32,961 bases of DNA from the NCBI GenBank assembly GCA_900547465.1, contig URHJ01000014.1, positions 1-32,961 of the forward strand, written 5' to 3'. The translations under genes were made by a program, and so were the position numbers. Source of the stretch: an uncultured Mycoplasmatota bacterium. GTDB lineage: Bacteria > Bacillota_I > Bacilli_A > RF39 > UBA660. The notes under the pieces were generated by a model. That model searched no databases, was not told the DNA's origin, and was given only the letters and a program-made list of their open reading frames with translations. Shown here one piece after another: positions 1-7,932 of this stretch. Numbering within the stretch: position 1 is the first letter of the stretch; every line of letters starts with the position of its first letter.

Positions 1-3000
1 TATCTTTTCCTATAGTTTGGAAACCTGTTTGTACTATTCCTTCACTATTTGTATAATATACTCCTTGTTGATTTCCATATGTTATTTCTGCAACCCCTGA
101 TGTATATAGTTTTCCAGAAGTTATTCCAAAGAGATACTTTTTTTTATCTATTTCATAGATTCCCTTTAATAATTCACCATCTTTATAGTAATAAATATAA
201 TTATTATCATAATACCATTTATCCCTTATATTGCTAGATCCATCTGGATTATTTATATACTTATTTAAAATATTAGTGATAGTAATATAACCACTATCAT
301 TAATATGTAGCCCTTCAACTGTATAATTAATATTTAAATTACCATTTGTATCAACCAAACTATCATGTATATTTATATAGGTTATATTTGGTATTTCTTT
401 TATTTTGGTATTAATTTGATTAATTACATCATTTGTTCTATTTGCTACTACATTATGATTTACTTTTAAATTATTTGTATTATTTATTGGATATAATGAT
501 TCTAAATATATTTTACAATTAGGTAATTTTTTTCTTATTAAATCTATTATTTTATTTATATTATTAGTTATGTAATTTACATCTTTTCCATATACAATAT
601 CATTTGTTCCTATTAATAGAAATATTTTTGATGGGTTGTATTTATACACTCTATTATGCATATCATTTAAAATATCATCAGTTGAATTACCCGCAATTCC
701 ACTATTTATTACCAATTCATTCTTATAATATTTTGACAAGTTATAGTAATCAGTTAAAGAATCACCTAAAAATAAAATATTACCATGCATTATTCCAGAA
801 TTGTCAAAATAATATTCAATACCGTCAATTTTCTTTCTCCCAGTTATTTTTTTTCCATTAACATAATAATATGTATTTCCATTTTCTTTTATAAACCCAT
901 TCTTAGATTTATCTATATTTTCATTATCATTGTTATTATCATTTTTTTTATCATCAGTTGAACTGTTACTATTATCTGTTTCAATTTTTTTTGTTTTTAT
1001 ATTAATAGAACTAGAATTTTTTTCTAATGTAATTGCATACATATTTTCTTTATCATTAAGCATATATAGATAACTGTAATTTTTTCCTAAATTATCATCT
1101 ACAATTTCTACTTTATGATCAGAAACCTTTAATAAATATGATTTATTATCATTACTATCAATATAACTTATATATACATTATTATTAATGATATTTATAG
1201 TTGGACTTAAATAATTTGTCATTAAATCAATTTTATCTTCACTCCATTTTGTGCCATCATATGAATACAAAATTGGAGAAGTTCCTGTTTTTCCAATAAA
1301 TGTATAAATTTTATTTTCATATTTTTTCACTATATGAATATTACTTCCACTTATAGTTGATGTTATTTCTGTTTTCCATTCTTTTTTTGATAAGTCATAT
1401 AATTCTATTTTTGCATTATTATTAGAGTCAAAGTATGATGAATATGCTAAATACAATTTATTATTGTACATAGAAATGGATGGGTTTCCAAAATCTTTGG
1501 CTTTTTTTTCTGCAATGATCTTATTATTAATGATATCTTTTATAGTTAATTTTGTATTAAGACCTGAAGTAGTTTCTTCATACATTAAATATATGGTATT
1601 ATTTGATTCAATCAAATTTATGTTTTTTGGATAATTTGTTTTATATTCACTAATATTTTTCCAATTATTGTTTTCTAATTGATAAATATATAAATATCCA
1701 CTATTAAAATCTTGTGTAACTAAATATAAAGAATTATTATATGTTGCTATAGAAGGATAACTTTGTCCTTGTAGACTACCTCCGACTTGTTTCCAAGAAC
1801 TGCCAGTCCATTTTTTAACAATTACTTTGGCACTTGAGCCTAATCCTTCTGTATATGATACATATATATTATCATTACTTAAATCTCTGTATAATTTTGC
1901 ATCCCCATATGAAGCATTATTTAATGTCTCCACGGTCTTCCAATTATTAGAAGCATTGTAATTAGCAAAATCGACATTAAATGTAACACTATTTTTATCA
2001 TCAGATAGTTTTACATTACTAATTTTGATACCACTATTTTGGCCATCTGAATAATAAAGGGTATTATCTTGGAAAGTTTTTGTTAAATCTGTACTTCCGT
2101 ATTCATTTTCTCCTTTTTCTGGTTCTAATGCTGCATCATAGTATCTATTAAATCCTTTATATTCTCCATCTGAGGCTATATCTGATCCAGAATCTTTATC
2201 TGTTACATTTGGTCTATATACGTATATGTAATTTTTTCCTCTTATATTTGTATAGTCTTCTACTTTATTATCTACACGATACATTAAAAGTCCACTTGAT
2301 GGTATCCCGTGGTCTAACGCATAAGTAGAGTTGTTTTTCTTTCTATATTCTAAGAAAATAGATTCAGAATCTGATAAAGGTGTTTTTATTTCAAACAGTT
2401 TATTTCCGCCTTTTTCTGATACTGCAGTTAATGTATAACTCCCACTTTTTGTGATAGTGTTTGATTTAATCCAACCTTGTTTTAATCTTAAATATGATAG
2501 TGGATATTGTAAATAGAAACTACTTTTCCCCATTATATCCCACATTCCAACTGGCTCACCACTATCAGTTTTCCTATAAAGATCTGGAAGACCTAATACG
2601 TGTAAAAACTCGTGTGCTATTATACTTTGTGCTTGTCTAGCTCCCATCGTAGCATTATCTGTAACAACATATGAAGATGGTATAATGTTATAATTTGAAA
2701 CACGCAATCCATTAATTGTTTCTGTACCACTATATTCAGCTTTGTGTGAAGCAATGGCATTAGAATCATCAGGTCTTCCCTGAACAATAATAGTTAAATT
2801 GTCTATAAATCCAGAGTTCATATTACTTAAATTATTAGAATCAAGACTGTATGAAATTTTTGAATCATTTATAGCATTAATAACTTCCTGAATAATTAAG
2901 TCACTATTTTGATAATAACTTGCATTATTGTTTAATGTATATGTAGCTACTGACTTTTCATCACTACTCTCCTGTGGAAAATAATTATTAACTTCTAAAT

Positions 3001-3271
3001 TTCCCTCAGAAATTATTTTAATATAATTCTTAAATGAATTATCTTCACCATTACTTTCATTTTTATTGTATATATTTTTTATTAAAGTCCAATTATCAGA
3101 TGATGATGTTTTCGCATTAAAAATGTCTCTTGTATCATCTTTAAATTTTGTAAAAACTACCACATTTGATATTGTCTTAGTATCCATGGCATAGGTATTA
3201 TCTATACTAAATAATCCAAAAAATGACATTAATATTATTAATATAGGTATAACCTTTCTCCTTGTACTCAT
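1..3271 (-). CDS. Secreted M6-family metalloprotease with propeller-like, cell-wall-binding and SGNH hydrolase domains (3' end off the window)
   Basis: One reading frame stays open from ATG 3271 to the left edge, about 1,090 codons with no stop seen; the same frame was checked at both ends and at three internal points. AAGGAG precedes the start by 7 bases. Residues 1-28 form a signal peptide ending TYA. HEFLHVLGLPDLY (H220, H224, D230) is the M6/immune-inhibitor-A zinc motif, and GMWDIMG (M247) is the Met-turn. Residues ~440-760 repeat short strands with Trp/Tyr/Ser patterns, as in a beta-propeller. A Ser/Asn/Asp-rich linker (~770-795) follows, then a Tyr/Gly-rich wall-binding repeat (~796-833). 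An SGNH hydrolase domain (~834-1005) has GDSLTD (S838), GTND (N890) and EGLH (H989), and more Tyr/Gly wall-binding repeats run to the edge. It is probably exported and bound to the wall, where it would cleave proteins and de-esterify a surface molecule (inference). It lies 27 bases behind ugd, likely in the same operon. Confidence 0.88.
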   Translation of the reverse strand, partial: MSTRRKVIPILIILMSFFGLFSIDNTYAMDTKTISNVVVFTKFKDDTRDIFNAKTSSSDNWTLIKNIYNKNESNGEDNSFKNYIKIISEGNLEVNNYFPQESSDEKSVATYTLNNNASYYQNSDLIIQEVINAINDSKISYSLDSNNLSNMNSGFIDNLTIIVQGRPDDSNAIASHKAEYSGTETINGLRVSNYNIIPSSYVVTDNATMGARQAQSIIAHEFLHVLGLPDLYRKTDSGEPVGMWDIMGKSSFYLQYPLSYLRLKQGWIKSNTITKSGSYTLTAVSEKGGNKLFEIKTPLSDSESIFLEYRKKNNSTYALDHGIPSSGLLMYRVDNKVEDYTNIRGKNYIYVYRPNVTDKDSGSDIASDGEYKGFNRYYDAALEPEKGENEYGSTDLTKTFQDNTLYYSDGQNSGIKISNVKLSDDKNSVTFNVDFANYNASNNWKTVETLNNASYGDAKLYRDLSNDNIYVSYTEGLGSSAKVIVKKWTGSSWKQVGGSLQGQSYPSIATYNNSLYLVTQDFNSGYLYIYQLENNNWKNISEYKTNYPKNINLIESNNTIYLMYEETTSGLNTKLTIKDIINNKIIAEKKAKDFGNPSISMYNNKLYLAYSSYFDSNNNAKIELYDLSKKEWKTEITSTISGSNIHIVKKYENKIYTFIGKTGTSPILYSYDGTKWSEDKIDLMTNYLSPTINIINNNVYISYIDSNDNKSYLLKVSDHKVEIVDDNLGKNYSYLYMLNDKENMYAITLEKNSSSINIKTKKIETDNSNSSTDDKKNDNNNDNENIDKSKNGFIKENGNTYYYVNGKKITGRKKIDGIEYYFDNSGIMHGNILFLGDSLTDYYNLSKYYKNELVINSGIAGNSTDDILNDMHNRVYKYNPSKIFLLIGTNDIVYGKDVNYITNNINKIIDLIRKKLPNCKIYLESLYPINNTNNLKVNHNVVANRTNDVINQINTKIKEIPNITYINIHDSLVDTNGNLNINYTVEGLHINDSGYITITNILNKYINNPDGSSNIRDKWYYDNNYIYYYKDGELLKGIYEIDKKKYLFGITSGKLYTSGVAEITYGNQQGVYYTNSEGIVQTGFQTIGKD

Positions 3272-3298
3272 AAAACCACTCCTTGTAATACTATTTAA

Positions 3299-4468
3299 TT
3301 AATCTCTGTTAAATATATCTCTTGTATATACTTTATCTTTTACATCTTTCAATAAATCCGTTGTTCTATTTACTAATATAATATCCGATATTTTTTTAAA
3401 CTCATCTAAATCATTTTCAACTCTACTATTAAAGAAATTATTTTCTTTAAGTGTTGGCTCGTATATAATAACATCTATACCTTTAGCCTTAATTTTCTTT
3501 ATAATTTCTTGGATTGCACTGGCTCTAAAATTATCCGAATCACTCTTCATGGTTAGTCTATATACACCAACTACTTTTGGATTCCTTTTTATAATTTTCT
3601 CTGCAATATAGTTTTTTCTTGTAGTGTTACTTTCTACTATAGCACTAATTAAGTTTTCAGGAACATCCTTGTAATTTGCTTTTAGTTGTTTTGTATCTTT
3701 TGGTAAGCAATATCCTCCATATCCAAATGATGGATTATTATAATGACTACCAATTCTAGGATCTAGGCATACACCGTCTATAATATCCTTTGTATTTAAC
3801 CCTTTTATCTCGGCATAAGTATCCAACTCATTAAAATAAGCCACTCTTAAAGCTAAATATGTATTAGCAAATAGTTTTACAGCTTCAGCTTCAGTACTAT
3901 TCATAAATAAAACGGGTACATCTTCTTTTAATGCCGCTTCCTTTAATAATTTAGCAAATATCTCTCCTCTTTGTGATTTTTCTCCTACTATAATTCTTGA
4001 TGGGTATAAATTATCATATAAGGCTCTTCCCTCTCTTAAAAATTCAGGTGAAAATAAAATATTTTCTATATCGTATTTCTTTTTCATTGATTCAATAAAT
4101 CCAACCGGTATTGTTGATTTTACTACTATTGTTGTTTTAGGATTGTCTATTTTCTTTACTTTTTTTATTATATCTTCCACTAAAGATGTATCAAAGAAAT
4201 TTGTAACCTCATCATAGTTTGTTGGTGTACTAATTATTACATAATCAGCATCTTTTAAAGCCTCTTTCCAATCTAGGGTAGCTTTTAAATTTAAATTTTT
4301 TTCTTGAAAATACTTTTCTATATATTCATCTTTAATTGGACTAATCCTATTATTTACTTTTTCTATTTTCTCTTTAATCACATCAAGTGCTATAACTTCG
4401 TTACTTTGGCTTAGTAATGTTGCAAGTGACAATCCGACATATCCTATTCCTGCTACTGTTATTTTCAT
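3299..4468 (-). CDS. ugd: UDP-glucose 6-dehydrogenase (UDP-glucose/GDP-mannose dehydrogenase family)
   Basis: Oxidises UDP-glucose to UDP-glucuronate with two NAD+, in the cytoplasm; this is inferred from family motifs. The N-terminus has the Rossmann motif GIGYVG, the centre has SPEFLREG and the GGYCLPKD motif carries the catalytic Cys (C254), followed by the C-terminal UDP-binding domain. Length 389 residues is usual for the short Ugd form. A GTG at 4477 would add three residues, but it is only 1 base from AAGGA, whereas ATG 4468 lies 10 bases from it, so ATG is chosen. It sits between rmlB and the M6 protease gene. A GDP-mannose or UDP-N-acetyl sugar substrate is possible; UDP-glucose is the best guess from the sequence SPEFLREGRALYDNLYPSRI, which is typical of Ugd. 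Confidence 0.85.
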   Translation of the reverse strand: MKITVAGIGYVGLSLATLLSQSNEVIALDVIKEKIEKVNNRISPIKDEYIEKYFQEKNLNLKATLDWKEALKDADYVIISTPTNYDEVTNFFDTSLVEDIIKKVKKIDNPKTTIVVKSTIPVGFIESMKKKYDIENILFSPEFLREGRALYDNLYPSRIIVGEKSQRGEIFAKLLKEAALKEDVPVLFMNSTEAEAVKLFANTYLALRVAYFNELDTYAEIKGLNTKDIIDGVCLDPRIGSHYNNPSFGYGGYCLPKDTKQLKANYKDVPENLISAIVESNTTRKNYIAEKIIKRNPKVVGVYRLTMKSDSDNFRASAIQEIIKKIKAKGIDVIIYEPTLKENNFFNSRVENDLDEFKKISDIILVNRTTDLLKDVKDKVYTRDIFNRD

Positions 4469-4538
4469 ATAAACCACATCCTTCTACTTCTATATATAAA
4501 TTATAACTTAAATATACGAAAAATAAAAGAAAAAAAGG

Positions 4539-5543
4539 CTAATCTTTATATGCCTCTTTATATTCTCCTGATAATATATTATCTATCCATTCTGTATTAT
4601 TTAAATACCAGTCAATTGTTTCTTTTATTCCTTCTTCAAAAGTATAAGTTCTTGTCCATCCTAATTCTTTTTCTGCTTTTGTTGAATCAATTGCATATCT
4701 TAGATCATGTCCTTTTCTATCTGCAACAAATTCTATTAAATCTTCACTCTTACCTAATTGTTTTAAGATAGTTTTTACAATAGTTAAATTAGTTCTTTCA
4801 GAGTGTCCTCCTAGATTGTATACTTCTCCTACTTTACCATTTCTAACTATTAAATCAACTCCAATATTATGGTCGATTACATGAATCCAATCACGGACAT
4901 TTTCTCCTGTTCCATAAACTGGTATTTTTTCATTTCTTAAAGCCTTTGATATAACAACAGGTATTAATTTTTCTGGAAATTGATATGGTCCATAGTTATT
5001 TGAGCATCTACTAATAGTTGTCTTAAGTCCAAATGTTCTATGATAAGCTCCTACTAATAAATCTGCTCCTGCTTTTGATGATGAATATGGACTTGATGTA
5101 TGAATTGGTGTTTCTTCTGTAAATTTTAAATCAGGTCTATCAAGTGGTAGGTCTCCATAGACTTCATCTGTTGATACTTGATGATATCTATCAACGTTAT
5201 ATTTTAATGAGGCATCCATTAAAACTTGTGTACCAATAATATTTGTAGTTAAAAATATTCCTGGATTTTTTATTGAATTATCTACGTGTGACTCTGCAGC
5301 AAAATTGATTACTGTATCAAATTTTTCTTCTGCAAATAATTTATCAATAAAATCTCTATCTGTAATATCTCCTTTTACAAATTTAAAATTATCTTTTCCC
5401 TCTAAATCTTTTATATTATTATAGTTTCCTGCATAAGTTAGAGCATCTAAACACACAAAATAATCTTCTTTATATTTATTAACAACGTAATGCATATAAT
5501 TACTTCCTATAAATCCTGCTCCACCTGTTACTAAAAATTTCAT
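4539..5543 (-). CDS. rmlB: dTDP-glucose 4,6-dehydratase
   Basis: Second step of dTDP-L-rhamnose synthesis: dTDP-glucose to dTDP-4-keto-6-deoxyglucose, NAD+-dependent, cytoplasmic. An extended SDR fold is visible: GGAGFIG at residues 7-13, the STDEVYG catalytic triplet (T125, D126, E127) and YSSSK (Y153, K157). The RmlB-type stretch NNYGPYQFPEKLIP and the substrate-binding VRDWIHV are also present. The 334-residue length is normal. AGGAGG precedes the ATG. It is first in its operon, with a promoter in the 68 bases upstream, and is followed 70 bases later by ugd. It is separated from rmlA, rmlC and rmlD by about 2.4 kb of unrelated genes. Confidence 0.95.
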   Translation of the reverse strand: MKFLVTGGAGFIGSNYMHYVVNKYKEDYFVCLDALTYAGNYNNIKDLEGKDNFKFVKGDITDRDFIDKLFAEEKFDTVINFAAESHVDNSIKNPGIFLTTNIIGTQVLMDASLKYNVDRYHQVSTDEVYGDLPLDRPDLKFTEETPIHTSSPYSSSKAGADLLVGAYHRTFGLKTTISRCSNNYGPYQFPEKLIPVVISKALRNEKIPVYGTGENVRDWIHVIDHNIGVDLIVRNGKVGEVYNLGGHSERTNLTIVKTILKQLGKSEDLIEFVADRKGHDLRYAIDSTKAEKELGWTRTYTFEEGIKETIDWYLNNTEWIDNILSGEYKEAYKD

Positions 5544-5565
5544 ATCTGTATCCTCCTATATGTTC

Positions 5566-5594
5566 ATTATATAAAAGTAAACAAAAAAAGTAAA
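5566..5594 (-). promoter_or_regulatory. Promoter of the rmlB-ugd-M6 operon
   Basis: On the minus strand, TTTACT (5589-5594), a 17-base spacer and TATAAT (5566-5571) lead into AGGAGG and the rmlB start. The -35 hexamer lies inside the 3' arm of the terminator of the upstream SGNH gene, so terminator and promoter overlap. Confidence 0.55.
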
Positions 5595-5606
5595 GTTTCC
5601 TTTACT
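5583..5606 (-). terminator. Intrinsic terminator of the SGNH hydrolase gene
   Basis: On the minus strand, a 7-bp stem AGTAAAG/CTTTACT with a GAAA tetraloop (5589-5606) is followed by a run of seven T. It starts 5 bases after the SGNH stop codon. Confidence 0.8.
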
Positions 5607-5611
5607 GCTTT

Positions 5612-6373
5612 TCACTTTATTTTTAGTACTTTTTTTAGTTTTTCGGTAATTACTTTATAGCCTTCATCTGACATATGTAATCCTTCTTTTGTATATTCTA
5701 ACTTTAAGTTTCCATCATTATCTAGAAGTTCTTTATACATATTTATATAGGTAAAATTATTTTTACTGCAATAGTTTTTTATATTTTTATTTATTTCTTG
5801 AATATCTTCATTTTTTCTTACACCAACCATATCATGACTAATCTTACTATCATTAGTATTGTTTATTGGATAAAGTGATTCAATATATATTTTTGTATAG
5901 GGACGTTTCTTTTTTATTTCTTCTACTATCTTCTTTATATTTTCAATAATATACTTAGTATCTTTTTCATCTCTTAAATCATTAGTTCCAATAAGTAATA
6001 CTAGTTTTTTTGGATAGTATTTAAATACTTTTTCATCTAGACTATTAAGTATATCATCTGTTGTCCAGCCCTCAACTCCACTATTAACTATTTTTGTATC
6101 ATAATATTTATCTAAATCATAATAATCAGTAAGTGAATCACCTAAAAAAACTATATCAGTGTACTTATTTTTTTCTTTTGTTTCTAGAGCTTTTAACTTT
6201 TCTTCTTGTCTTTTTTGATATTCTATCTTTTCTTGTTTTTCTTTATTTTTATAATAAGCTAATGTAAATAAATTTATAATTAATAGAATTAATACTATAA
6301 CAAATGCTATAAAGTATTTATCTTTATCAATTGCTTTTTCTCTTTTATACGGTTTTTGTCTTTTTTTATTCAT
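5612..6373 (-). CDS. Membrane-anchored SGNH/GDSL hydrolase
   Basis: 253 residues: a Lys/Arg-rich cytoplasmic start, one membrane segment (~20-42), a charged and probably coiled linker (~43-72), then an extracytoplasmic SGNH domain. Motifs: GDSLTD (nucleophile S80), GTND (oxyanion N131) and EGLH (H233). The usual triad Asp three residues before the His is Glu230 here. Family members are esterases, deacetylases or lipases. It shares long stretches with the SGNH domain of the M6 protease: the block around LGDSLTDYY, then LLIGTND, then SLYPINNTN, then EGLH. The two are paralogues. AAAGGG lies 9 bases before the ATG; a TATAAT (6400-6405) is just upstream and a terminator follows. Deacylation of a wall polysaccharide would fit the neighbours but is inference. 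Confidence 0.85.
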   Translation of the reverse strand: MNKKRQKPYKREKAIDKDKYFIAFVIVLILLIINLFTLAYYKNKEKQEKIEYQKRQEEKLKALETKEKNKYTDIVFLGDSLTDYYDLDKYYDTKIVNSGVEGWTTDDILNSLDEKVFKYYPKKLVLLIGTNDLRDEKDTKYIIENIKKIVEEIKKKRPYTKIYIESLYPINNTNDSKISHDMVGVRKNEDIQEINKNIKNYCSKNNFTYINMYKELLDNDGNLKLEYTKEGLHMSDEGYKVITEKLKKVLKIK

Positions 6374-6399
6374 AGTAGTACACCCTTTATTCTATTTTC

Positions 6400-6405
6400 A
6401 TTATA
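6400..6405 (-). promoter_or_regulatory. Possible -10 element of the SGNH hydrolase gene
   Basis: TATAAT on the minus strand, 27 bases before the start codon and followed by AAAGGG. No convincing -35 hexamer is seen at 16-18 bases. Confidence 0.4.
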
Positions 6406-6478
6406 CTACTTACTAATTAATATTATTTGATATTTTTTTAATTTTTACTATTATTTACACTTTTTATTAACATTCAAA

Positions 6479-6772
6479 TTATTTGTTTTTATATCTTATT
6501 GTTTTTGAATCTACAAATGTATCTTCAATATCTCTTATTTTGATACTATCTTTTACTAGGTATTCCCTAGCTTCTTCATTAGTTTTTTCCATTCTATTTT
6601 TACTTATTAACCAAAGTATAATTAGCGCTGTTATTAGGGCTGCTAAAAAGATGGCAATTATTAAAGTTGGTAAGAAATTATTGGCACTTTTAGTTGGGGC
6701 AGCATAAACTTGTTTTATAAATGAAAAGTATATTAATGTTATTACTAATAATATTTTTCTTATCTTTTTCAT
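6479..6772 (-). CDS. Small exported membrane protein resembling the C-terminal tail of TPM-domain proteins
   Basis: 97 residues: a signal peptide (1-24, ending VYA), a short linker, one membrane segment (~33-57), and a conserved-looking cytoplasmic tail with the pattern A-x-x-YLVKDSIKI-x6-DTF-x4-TIRYK. From memory, this tail pattern ends larger Firmicute proteins with an extracellular TPM domain, membrane segment and YL-KDS tail, which are often encoded next to zinc-ribbon proteins. Here the TPM domain is missing, so the protein may be a reduced member. It lies 10 bases after the zinc-ribbon gene, whose stop codon overlaps the AGGAGG used here, so the two are co-translated. The assignment is tentative; function is unknown. 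Confidence 0.7.
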   Translation of the reverse strand: MKKIRKILLVITLIYFSFIKQVYAAPTKSANNFLPTLIIAIFLAALITALIILWLISKNRMEKTNEEAREYLVKDSIKIRDIEDTFVDSKTIRYKNK

Positions 6773-6782
6773 TTTATTCCTC

Positions 6783-7826
6783 CTACATTATTATAAGTAT
6801 TATAAAGAAACTAACTAAGAATAATATTATTGATAGTATTACAGTCCTTTTTTTACTTAATGGTATATCACAAACTACTTTTCCAGTTTGTCCATTTATA
6901 GCAAAAGTATATATTTTTCCTTTATGTTTAATGTTAGCCATAAAGAATGGTAAAAATATATAATCTTCTTTTACTTTAGTGGCAGTAATTTCTTGTTTAT
7001 CTATATTTTTATTTTGATGTTTAACAGCTGTTTTCATTACTTCTATTGATGTTTCTATTGCCTTAGTTTTTGCTCTATCTAGTGTTTCATTACTTTCAAT
7101 ATCATATTTTTCTACAAGATAATCAGTTAAGTATGTTGGATTATAATCTACTAGTTCATTGAAATTAAATGGTTCTAGAGAATCCATTAAATTATCATCA
7201 AAATGAGTAGATGCATCTGTTATGATTCCAGAAAAACTCATACTTCCTTCATTTTTTACTAAATATTTGTCTAATTTTTCATATGTGTACCCTGAATCTT
7301 TCCAAGTTGTTTTATCTGTAGCTGTGAAGTTCATTTTACAATTTGTTTCAATGTCATAAGTCCAGAATGGAATATAAATTCCTTTTACAAACTCTAAATT
7401 ATCTGGATCATTAAATACTTGTGGCATTAATGGTCTTTTTTTGGCAATAGCTTGAAATTTTTTTATTGCTTCTTCTTCTGTTATTTTAAAAGGAATAATT
7501 TTAGTTGGAGCAACACCTTCATTTGTTTTTGATTTCGTAATGTTTGTACTTGTACAATAAGCACATGTTTCTACAGGATTACTTTCATCTGCCATAATAT
7601 CTGCTTTACAATCAACACAATGATATAAAATCATTTCTTCAAGACGTCTTTTTACTCCTTGACTTGTCGTGATTGTAGTAGGAATCTTTGATACTGAAGC
7701 ATTAAGTTTTTGCATTTCTTCTTGTTTATACTTATTACCACAATAAATACATTCCCATAGTTCTGTTGCTTTATTGAAATTGATTGGGGCTCCGCAATTT
7801 GGACATTTTGTACTTAGTATACTCAT
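6783..7826 (-). CDS. Zinc-ribbon protein with C-terminal membrane anchor
   Basis: 347 residues. Two CxxC pairs form an N-terminal zinc ribbon (C8/C11 and C26/C29), and a second ribbon follows (C70/C73 and C88/C91). A mixed alpha/beta region then includes PFKITEEEA and FVKGIYIPFWTYD, and a C-terminal hydrophobic helix (~327-347) runs to the stop. The likely topology is cytoplasmic with a tail anchor. Such proteins are annotated as TFIIB-type zinc-ribbon-containing in low-GC Gram-positives; no reaction is established. GGGAG lies before the ATG and a good promoter (7858-7886) is upstream. It is first of a two-gene unit with the 97-residue membrane protein. Confidence 0.8.
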   Translation of the reverse strand: MSILSTKCPNCGAPINFNKATELWECIYCGNKYKQEEMQKLNASVSKIPTTITTSQGVKRRLEEMILYHCVDCKADIMADESNPVETCAYCTSTNITKSKTNEGVAPTKIIPFKITEEEAIKKFQAIAKKRPLMPQVFNDPDNLEFVKGIYIPFWTYDIETNCKMNFTATDKTTWKDSGYTYEKLDKYLVKNEGSMSFSGIITDASTHFDDNLMDSLEPFNFNELVDYNPTYLTDYLVEKYDIESNETLDRAKTKAIETSIEVMKTAVKHQNKNIDKQEITATKVKEDYIFLPFFMANIKHKGKIYTFAINGQTGKVVCDIPLSKKRTVILSIILFLVSFFIILIIM

Positions 7827-7857
7827 ATTGTCACTCCCTTTTTTATTATCTGTTAAT

Positions 7858-7886
7858 AGTATATCATGTATGATTTTTTATGTAAA
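7858..7886 (-). promoter_or_regulatory. Promoter of the zinc-ribbon gene
   Basis: Minus-strand TTTACA (7881-7886), a 17-base spacer and TATACT (7858-7863), 31 bases before the ATG. It lies directly after the rmlD terminator. Confidence 0.7.
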
Positions 7887-7897
7887 TTTCTATTTAA

Positions 7898-7932
7898 AAG
7901 AAAAAGAGCTATCTTATTTTTTTTAGCTCTTT
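7898..7932 (-). terminator. Intrinsic terminator of the wzy-GT-rmlACD operon
   Basis: A 9-bp stem AAAGAGCTA/TAGCTCTTT (arms 7924-7932 and 7903-7911 on the minus strand) with a 12-base loop and a T-rich tail. The rmlD stop codon lies within the 3' arm. Confidence 0.8.

Noticed and set aside
604..861. 85-codon plus-strand frame within the M6/SGNH gene
   Set aside because: It is the reverse complement of the SGNH domain; the minus frame has the motifs.
4469..4477. GTG start for ugd
   Set aside because: Only one base from AAGGA; the ATG nine bases further has the proper spacing.
6479..6772. 97-residue gene as the frameshifted tail of the zinc-ribbon gene
   Set aside because: It has its own ribosome site, start and signal peptide, and the zinc-ribbon protein already ends in its own membrane anchor.
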